8,213 bases of DNA from NCBI GenBank assembly GCA_934256695.1, contig CAKQPE010000083.1, forward strand, positions 1 through 8,213, written 5' to 3'. Both the position numbers and the translations under genes were made by a program. The DNA is from an uncultured Eubacteriales bacterium. Its GTDB lineage: Bacteria > Bacillota > Clostridia > Lachnospirales > Anaerotignaceae. Of the stretch, positions 1 through 4,770 are shown piece by piece. Under the pieces are notes generated by a model. That model was not told the origin of the DNA, did not search any database, and worked only from the letters and a program-made list of their open reading frames with translations. The first letter of the stretch is position 1. The number at the start of each line of letters is the position of its first letter.

Positions 1-3
1 TTA

Positions 4-61
4 GGGAACCGCAAAGATAAATGCGGCGAGCGTAGCTCGTTTTCGCAAAGCGAAAATTCCT
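4..61. other. Compact four-way-junction (cloverleaf-like) folded DNA
   Basis: Three hairpins abut with no unpaired base between them: CCGCA/TGCGG (9-13 with 22-26, 8-base loop), CGAGC/GCTCG (27-31 with 35-39, GTA loop) and TTTTCGC/GCGAAAA (40-46 with 50-56, AAA loop). They are enclosed by GGAA/TTCC (5-8 with 57-60), extended by a G-T pair at 4 and 61. The result is a cloverleaf with no loose junction bases. It lies just downstream of the parC-like gene and next to a repeat arm (63-106), so it may be the variable inner part of that element. It has no tRNA features and no T-run after the stems on the parC transcript strand. The pairing is directly visible; any function is unknown. Confidence 0.6.
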
Positions 62-62
62 G

Positions 63-106
63 ACCAAGAAAACTGGTAGGGTATTGGGGCAAAGTCCCAA
101 GGTCTT
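63..106 (-). repeat. Modular intergenic repeat, copy 1 (single arm, overlaps parC-like stop)
   Basis: Read on the minus strand, this arm starts with AAGACC (101-106) and its first bases supply part of the parC-like stop codon (105-107). Hairpin I is TTGGGGC/GTCCCAA (84-90 with 94-100, AAA loop, one G-T pair). Hairpin II is an imperfect ACCA...TGGT stem (63-66 with 74-77). The same order of AAGACC/GGTCTT end, hairpin I and hairpin II recurs at 4595-4747, 7071-7133 and 8050-8114, which is why I call it a repeat. No canonical terminator T-run follows, although the folded structure may still mark the 3' end of the operon. Confidence 0.7.
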
Positions 107-2294
107 ATATCTTATCGTCTTCCAGAAGGAAATGTCCAGTAGACGGTATTTTGTTTGTACGATAGAACTCTATGTTGCTGCTCTTAAATTCCTCAACAGG
201 ACAGATGTTTGTTATGGCAGAGTTCTTTTTAAGTGTATAAAGCTGTGTACCGCCCGATGTCTTTGTTGCACTGACCGATACAAGAGAAGTGTTGAATAAG
301 CAAGCTTTGTCGTTGTCTCTTGTGAGGACAAAGTCCCTGTCATCAGATATAAATGTCATAAATATTAATCTTGATTTAGAGGAATATGCATTTATAAGAC
401 GTTTTCGGTTAGTCTTTGTTTTATAGGCTTCAACCGGGATTTTAACTGCTTTTCCGTTTTCGAAAAGAAGAAAAAGAAAACCTGAATAGTCTGTTGTGTG
501 TGTGACGAATATTATTTTTTCGTTTTCCTCCATGTCAAGCATATTAGGCAGATAATCACCGAGAGAACTTGCTTTGCAGTCATTTATATCGCTTAGCTTG
601 GTTTTGTATACATTAAACATATCGGAAAAGAATAATAATTCGGAACGGTTCGTGCTTTCTTCCTCTATTATTATTCGGTCATCTTCTTTTAACTTCTGCT
701 CGCCTGCCGTTCGGAGAGAAACAAGACTGATTTTTTTGAAATAGTTGTGCTCCGTAAGGAAAATTTTAAGCGGATAATCCTCTATAAGCTTTTCTTCCGG
801 TATAACACGGATTTCTTCGGCATTTACTATTTCGGTTTTTCTTTCCACACCGTATTTTTTTATTACGGTTTTAAGCTGTGAGCATATAATGTTTTTTATT
901 TTTCGCTCGCTTTTCAGTGTATCGTTAAGGTCTTTAAGTTCTTTTTCAAGGTCGCCCAGTTCTTTTGTACGGTTTAAAATATATTCACGGTTAATGTTTC
1001 TGAGCTTGATTTCCGCAATGTATTCCGCTTGTTTTTCGTCAATATCAAAGCCTGTCATAAGGTTAGGTATAACCATGCTTTCAAGCTCCGTATGACGTAT
1101 TATGGCTATTGCCTTATCAATATCGGCAAGAATTTTTTCAAGACCTTTGAGAAGATGAAGCTTTGCACTTTTCTTTTCTATATCGTAGGCAATCTGACCT
1201 TTGATTGAATTTATTCTGAAATTTTTCCAGTTTTCCAATATTTCGGCAATACCCATTGTTTTAGGGTGTCCGTCAACAAGAATATTGAAATTACAGCTGA
1301 AAGTATCGGAAAGAGGTGTCTGCTGAAAAAGTTTGTGCATAAGTATCTCGATATTTGTATTTCTCCTTACGTCTATGGCTATTTTAAGTCCGCCAAGGTC
1401 GGTTTCGTCACGAATATCGGTAATTTCTTTTATTTTTCCCGCTTTAATAAGCTGTATTATTTTTTCTATAATGCTTTCCGCATTTGTTGAATATGGAATT
1501 TCCGTAATTTCAATACAGTTGTTTTTAGAGTCGAATTTATATTTTGAATTTACTCTGAAACTTCCTCTGCCTGTGGAATATATTTGTTCCATTTCGCTTC
1601 TGTTATAGAGAAGTTTTCCTCCGCCGGGAAGGTCGGGAGCTTTTAATGTTTCCAATATATCCGTTTCTGGATTGTTAATATAGTTTATTGTCGTTTCGCA
1701 GACTTCTTTAAGGTTAAAACTGCAAATGGAACTTGCCATGCCTACGGCAATACCTTGGTTTGGATTTACCAGTATGTTAGGAAACGTTGTAGGCAGAAGG
1801 AGAGGTTCTTTTGTTGTTGAATCGTAGTTATCAACAAACTCAACGGTATTCTTGTCTATATCCGCAAATATTTCGTTGCAGATTGGGGACAATTTAACTT
1901 CCGTATATCTCGGTGCGGCATAAGCCATATCCCTTGAATACTGTTTGCCGAAATTTCCCTTTGAGTCTACAAAAGGGTGCAGAAGTGAACCGTTGCCTTC
2001 TGTAAGACGAACCATGGTTTCGTATATTGTTATATCGCCGTGGGGATTAAGTTTCATTGTCTGTCCCACGACATTTGATGATTTTGTTCTTGCACCGTTA
2101 ATAAGCCCCATTTTATACATGGTGTACAAAAGCTTTCTGTGTGATGGCTTAAAGCCGTCAATCTCCGGTATTGCTCTTGATACTATTACGCTCATGGCGT
2201 AAGGCATATAGTTAAGTTCAAGAGTATCGGTTATAATCTGGGTTGAAATTTTTTCGGGCTTAATTTCAGTTATTTTTTTAGTTTTTTTTGCCAT
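105..2294 (-). CDS. parC: Type IIA DNA topoisomerase subunit A, divergent topoisomerase IV (ParC)-like
   Basis: This is the DNA-breaking subunit of an ATP-dependent type IIA topoisomerase. With the ParE-like subunit it should pass one duplex through another to relax or decatenate chromosomal DNA. The 729 residues contain the winged-helix/tower core (about 25-490), with RAIPEIDGFKP, NPHGD (83-87) and the catalytic tyrosine in PRYTE (Tyr130). GIAVGM (181-186), the tower/coiled-coil stretch (about 360-490) and EIPY (265-268) also match GyrA/ParC. The C-terminal beta-pinwheel region (about 500-729) is short and lacks the QRRGGKG-type GyrA box needed for negative supercoiling, so I favour a topoisomerase IV role. 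Oddities are Ile88 at the GyrA Ser83/ParC Ser80 position, one-residue deletions near 45 and 80, and replacement of the usual DGDSAAAMRYTE by a longer YSRDMAYAAPRYTE. The start follows CAGGTGA with good spacing, 17 bases after the ParE-like stop. It could instead be annotated as gyrA. Confidence 0.9.
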   Translation of the reverse strand: MAKKTKKITEIKPEKISTQIITDTLELNYMPYAMSVIVSRAIPEIDGFKPSHRKLLYTMYKMGLINGARTKSSNVVGQTMKLNPHGDITIYETMVRLTEGNGSLLHPFVDSKGNFGKQYSRDMAYAAPRYTEVKLSPICNEIFADIDKNTVEFVDNYDSTTKEPLLLPTTFPNILVNPNQGIAVGMASSICSFNLKEVCETTINYINNPETDILETLKAPDLPGGGKLLYNRSEMEQIYSTGRGSFRVNSKYKFDSKNNCIEITEIPYSTNAESIIEKIIQLIKAGKIKEITDIRDETDLGGLKIAIDVRRNTNIEILMHKLFQQTPLSDTFSCNFNILVDGHPKTMGIAEILENWKNFRINSIKGQIAYDIEKKSAKLHLLKGLEKILADIDKAIAIIRHTELESMVIPNLMTGFDIDEKQAEYIAEIKLRNINREYILNRTKELGDLEKELKDLNDTLKSERKIKNIICSQLKTVIKKYGVERKTEIVNAEEIRVIPEEKLIEDYPLKIFLTEHNYFKKISLVSLRTAGEQKLKEDDRIIIEEESTNRSELLFFSDMFNVYKTKLSDINDCKASSLGDYLPNMLDMEENEKIIFVTHTTDYSGFLFLLFENGKAVKIPVEAYKTKTNRKRLINAYSSKSRLIFMTFISDDRDFVLTRDNDKACLFNTSLVSVSATKTSGGTQLYTLKKNSAITNICPVEEFKSSNIEFYRTNKIPSTGHFLLEDDKI

Positions 2295-2312
2295 TGTTTT
2301 TCACCTGTTTTA

Positions 2313-4289
2313 TCAGCTCATATCGCTGAAATCAATATATTTGTAGCCGTCAAGCTCAATGTGTTCTTTTCTGCCTTTAAGGTTATCGCCTAAAAGAAGT
2401 TCAAAAACCTGCTGTGTTTTTTCTGCATCTGACGGAAGAACCTGTATAAGCCTTCTGCTCTGTGGATTCATTGTTGTTTCCCACATCATTTCCGGCTGGT
2501 TTTCGCCGAGACCTTTGGATCTCTGGACTGTAAATTTGCCTTTTATTTTAGAAAGGATTGCAGTCTTTTCCGCTTCCGAATATGCAAAATATGTATTTTT
2601 TCCGCTTGTTATTTCAAATAGCGGAGACTCTGCTATAAAGACCTTCTTTTCTTTTATAAGAGTAGGCACAAGACGGTAGAGCATGGTAAGTATAAGCGTT
2701 CTTATCTGGTATCCGTCAACATCGGCATCGGTACAGATTATTATTTTGCTCCATTTAAGCTGGCTTAAATCAAAGGAGTTCATATCCGAATGTTTGGCTT
2801 TTATTTCAACACCACAGCCGAGAACCTTTAAAAGGTCTGTTACAATATCGTTTTTGAATATTTTGTCGTAATCGGATTTAAGACAGTTAAGTATTTTTCC
2901 TCGAACAGGCATAATTGCCTGAAATTCAGCATCTCTGCCGAGCTTACATGAACCGAGGGCAGAATCACCTTCCACTATATATATTTCCCTTCGGGAAACG
3001 TCCTTTGTTCGGCAGTTTACGAATTTTTCCACACGGTTATTTATGTCAAGATTGCCGGTAAGTTTTTTTCGTATCGAAACTCTTGTTTTTTCCGCTGTTT
3101 CACGGCTTCTTTTGTTGGCAAGAACCTGAGCGGCTATTTTATCCGCCTCTACTTTATTTTCAATAAAATAAATCTCAAGCTGATGACGGAAAAATTCAGT
3201 CATGGCTTCCTGTATAAATTTATTTGTAATTGATTTTTTTGTCTGGTTTTCGTAGCTTGTGATAGTAGAAAAAGAGTTGATTATAAGTATAAGGCTATCC
3301 TGAACATCGGGAAAAGTGATTTTCTTTTCGTCTTTTTTATAAAGATTGTTCTGTTTTAAGTATTTGTCTATAGCGTAAACAAAGGCATTTTTAACTGCCT
3401 TGTCGGGAGCACCGCCGTATTCGAGAAAACTGGAATTATGGAAATACTGAAGTATATTTATTTCGTTGTTAAAACAAAATGCCGTTTCAAATTTTAATTT
3501 ATATTCCGGCTTATCTTCTCTGTCACGACCTTTTGTTTCATTTTCAAAATAGCAAATATTTGTAATACCTTTTCCGTTATCAAGCTCATTTGCATAGTCT
3601 TTTATGCCGTTTTCGTATTTAAAAGAGGTTTTTTCGCCTGTGTTTTCGTCTTTGAATATAAACTCAAGACCTGCATTTACTATAGCCTGTTTTTTGAGCA
3701 TATCGTGGAAATATTCAGCCGAGATATTTATATCCGTAAAAACATCAAGGTCAGGTCTCCATTTAATATCCGTACCGGTGGATTTTACATTTGATTCTTC
3801 TTTGCTTAGACCGCCTATGTTTTCGCCTTTTTCAAAGTGGAGTGAATATTTAAATCCGTCACGGTAGATTACAGCGTCCATATATTCCGATGAATATTGT
3901 GTGGCACAGGTGCCGAGACCGTTAAGACCGAGACTGAACTCATAGTTTTCTCCGGAGTTGTTTTTGTACTTTCCTCCGGCATAAAGCTCACAGAAAATAA
4001 GCTCCCAGTTAAAACGGTTTTCTTTATTGTTAAAATCAACAGGCATACCTCTGCCGTAATCACGTACTTCTATTGATTTATCCTTAAAGAGAGTTATTTC
4101 TATTTTTTTGCCGTAGCCTTCACGGGCTTCATCAATGGAGTTTGATACAATTTCAAAAACAGAATGCTGACAGCCGTCTATTCCGTCTGAGCCGAATATA
4201 ACACCTGGGCGGAGACGAACTCTGTCTGCACCTTTGAGAGAGGTTATGCTCTCGTTGTTATAAGAATTAACAGTTGTTTTTTTTACCAT
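2313..4289 (-). CDS. parE: Type IIA DNA topoisomerase subunit B, divergent topoisomerase IV (ParE)-like
   Basis: This is the ATPase and Toprim subunit that partners the downstream ParC-like protein and drives strand passage. The 658 residues follow ParE/GyrB order. The GHKL ATPase domain is at 1-220, with general base Glu46 and Mg-binding Asn50 in FEIVSNSIDEA, Asp77 before GRGMPVD, and a lid from AGGK (104-107) to LGLNGLG (120-126). The transducer domain carries the ATP-contacting QTK loop (349-351). The Toprim domain has EGDSA (440-444), PVRGKILN and TDADVDG (520-526), and QRSKGLGE precedes the C-terminal tail. All catalytic residues I can place are present. Several near-invariant neighbours differ: VSN for VDN, DYG for DNG/DDG, LGLNGLG for GGLHGVG, GGAP for GGTH and DGYQIR for DGAHIR. 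The length is near usual for ParE and too short for GyrB with the proteobacterial insert. ATG follows AAAGGACG at 8 bases. It is the first gene of the operon. Confidence 0.91.
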   Translation of the reverse strand: MVKKTTVNSYNNESITSLKGADRVRLRPGVIFGSDGIDGCQHSVFEIVSNSIDEAREGYGKKIEITLFKDKSIEVRDYGRGMPVDFNNKENRFNWELIFCELYAGGKYKNNSGENYEFSLGLNGLGTCATQYSSEYMDAVIYRDGFKYSLHFEKGENIGGLSKEESNVKSTGTDIKWRPDLDVFTDINISAEYFHDMLKKQAIVNAGLEFIFKDENTGEKTSFKYENGIKDYANELDNGKGITNICYFENETKGRDREDKPEYKLKFETAFCFNNEINILQYFHNSSFLEYGGAPDKAVKNAFVYAIDKYLKQNNLYKKDEKKITFPDVQDSLILIINSFSTITSYENQTKKSITNKFIQEAMTEFFRHQLEIYFIENKVEADKIAAQVLANKRSRETAEKTRVSIRKKLTGNLDINNRVEKFVNCRTKDVSRREIYIVEGDSALGSCKLGRDAEFQAIMPVRGKILNCLKSDYDKIFKNDIVTDLLKVLGCGVEIKAKHSDMNSFDLSQLKWSKIIICTDADVDGYQIRTLILTMLYRLVPTLIKEKKVFIAESPLFEITSGKNTYFAYSEAEKTAILSKIKGKFTVQRSKGLGENQPEMMWETTMNPQSRRLIQVLPSDAEKTQQVFELLLGDNLKGRKEHIELDGYKYIDFSDMS

Positions 4290-4319
4290 TTTTTATACGT
4301 CCTTTGTATATAATAAAAA

Positions 4320-4405
4320 ATATCCATATTTAATTAGGATAACTTAAATTCAGTTGTCTTGTCAAGTTCAAAAGGCAAATATAAGTTTGGTTTTAATATG
4401 GATAT
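4320..4405. repeat. 11-base inverted repeat flanking the parE-parC promoter
   Basis: ATATCCATATT (4320-4330) and AATATGGATAT (4395-4405) are exact reverse complements, 64 bases apart. They bracket the leftward promoter at 4336-4365: one arm lies at about the expected transcription start and the other about 65 bases upstream of it. Each arm is itself nearly symmetric (ATAT-CC-ATAT). The arrangement resembles paired operator sites, but the DNA is AT-rich and chance is a real alternative. No regulator is encoded in the window. Confidence 0.35.
4336..4365 (-). promoter_or_regulatory. Sigma-A type promoter of the parE-parC operon
   Basis: On the minus strand, TTGACA (4360-4365) is a perfect -35 box. 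It is followed after 18 bases by TATCCT (4336-4341), a 4/6 match to TATAAT. Transcription would start near 4329, giving a leader of about 40 bases that includes the AAAGGACG ribosome binding site. This is the best promoter match I found in the window and it is correctly placed for the leftward operon. Confidence 0.65.
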
Positions 4406-4414
4406 AATTGATTT

Positions 4415-4445
4415 TTGGCAATATTTTTGTTAAAATTGCTATAAA
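4415..4445 (+). promoter_or_regulatory. Candidate rightward promoter upstream of topB
   Basis: TTGGCA (4415-4420) and TATAAA (4440-4445) are separated by 19 bases, with a TG at 4437-4438 that makes an extended -10. The spacing is longer than ideal and the site is about 325 bases upstream of topB. The leader would therefore carry the 4541-4593 hairpin and the whole 4595-4747 element. No better rightward promoter is visible nearer the gene. The rest of 4366-4540 is AT-rich and holds nothing else I can support. Confidence 0.35.
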
Positions 4446-4540
4446 ATAAAGAAAAAATAAAAGCGAATATGTGTTTGTGAAATGAAACGGGATTATAGAA
4501 AAACTATAGGTTTGGAATATGTTTTTTATTATTTGAAGAA

Positions 4541-4593
4541 ATCCCCTCATCCGTTTCGCTGTCGCTAAACACCTTCTCCACGGGGAGAAGGCT
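4541..4593. repeat. Hairpin repeat of a second intergenic family
   Basis: This segment runs from ATCCCCTCATCCG to GGAGAAGGCT. Its 3' half folds into CCTTCTCC/GGAGAAGG (4572-4579 with 4584-4591, 4-base loop). From memory, closely similar CCCTCATCCG...CCTTCTCC...GGAGAAGG stretches are scattered between genes in many Clostridia, so I call it a repeat although only one copy is in this window. It directly abuts the AAGACC end of the next element at 4595. It has no coding potential of its own. Confidence 0.5.
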
Positions 4594-4594
4594 A

Positions 4595-4747
4595 AAGACC
4601 TTGGGGCTTTGCCCCAACACCCCACAAGCCTTTAAAAAGGCTTGACCTAAACTTTATTAAAACGCAATTTTATTGCGTTTTATGTTAAAAGTTTTACTCG
4701 ATTTTTTTCAAAAAATCGCAGGGTTTGGGACAGAGTCCCAAGGTCTT
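4595..4747. repeat. Modular intergenic repeat, copy 2 (complete, both arms and centre)
   Basis: This 153-base element is bounded by AAGACC (4595-4600) and its inverse GGTCTT (4742-4747). Left arm: hairpin I TTGGGGC/GCCCCAA (4601-4607 with 4611-4617) and hairpin II CAAGCCTTT/AAAGGCTTG (4625-4633 with 4636-4644). Centre: an AAAACGCAAT/ATTGCGTTTT hairpin. Right arm: hairpin II CGATTTTTT/AAAAAATCG (4699-4707 with 4710-4718) and hairpin I TTGGGAC/GTCCCAA (4725-4731 with 4735-4741). The ends form an imperfect terminal inverted repeat of about 28 bases, so the element looks like a small MITE or a large cruciform. It encodes no transposase. GGTCTT ends 9 bases before the topB ribosome binding site. 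Confidence 0.82.
4659..4681. terminator. Central terminator-like hairpin of repeat copy 2
   Basis: AAAACGCAAT (4659-4668) pairs with ATTGCGTTTT (4672-4681) around a TTT loop, a perfect 10-base-pair stem. A-runs on one side and T-runs on the other make it terminator-like in both directions. The T-run is only four bases and lies inside the stem, so its strength is uncertain. It lies about 90 bases before topB, so it should not fully block topB if the only promoter is upstream. Confidence 0.45.
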
Positions 4748-4770
4748 TAAGGTTTTAAAGGAGAATGTAA

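Noticed and set aside
40..56. Canonical intrinsic terminator for the parE-parC operon
   Set aside because: The stem TTTTCGC/GCGAAAA is sound, but on the transcript strand it is followed by CGAGC, not a T-run, so I describe it as part of a folded structure only.
84..299. A 71-residue open frame on the plus strand across the end of the parC-like gene
   Set aside because: It starts in the repeat arm and runs antisense to conserved parC-like coding sequence, with no domain.
4368..4625. An 85-residue open frame on the minus strand upstream of topB
   Set aside because: Its first third is read from the hairpin repeats at 4541-4615 and the rest from AT-rich leader. It has no ribosome binding site or recognisable domain.
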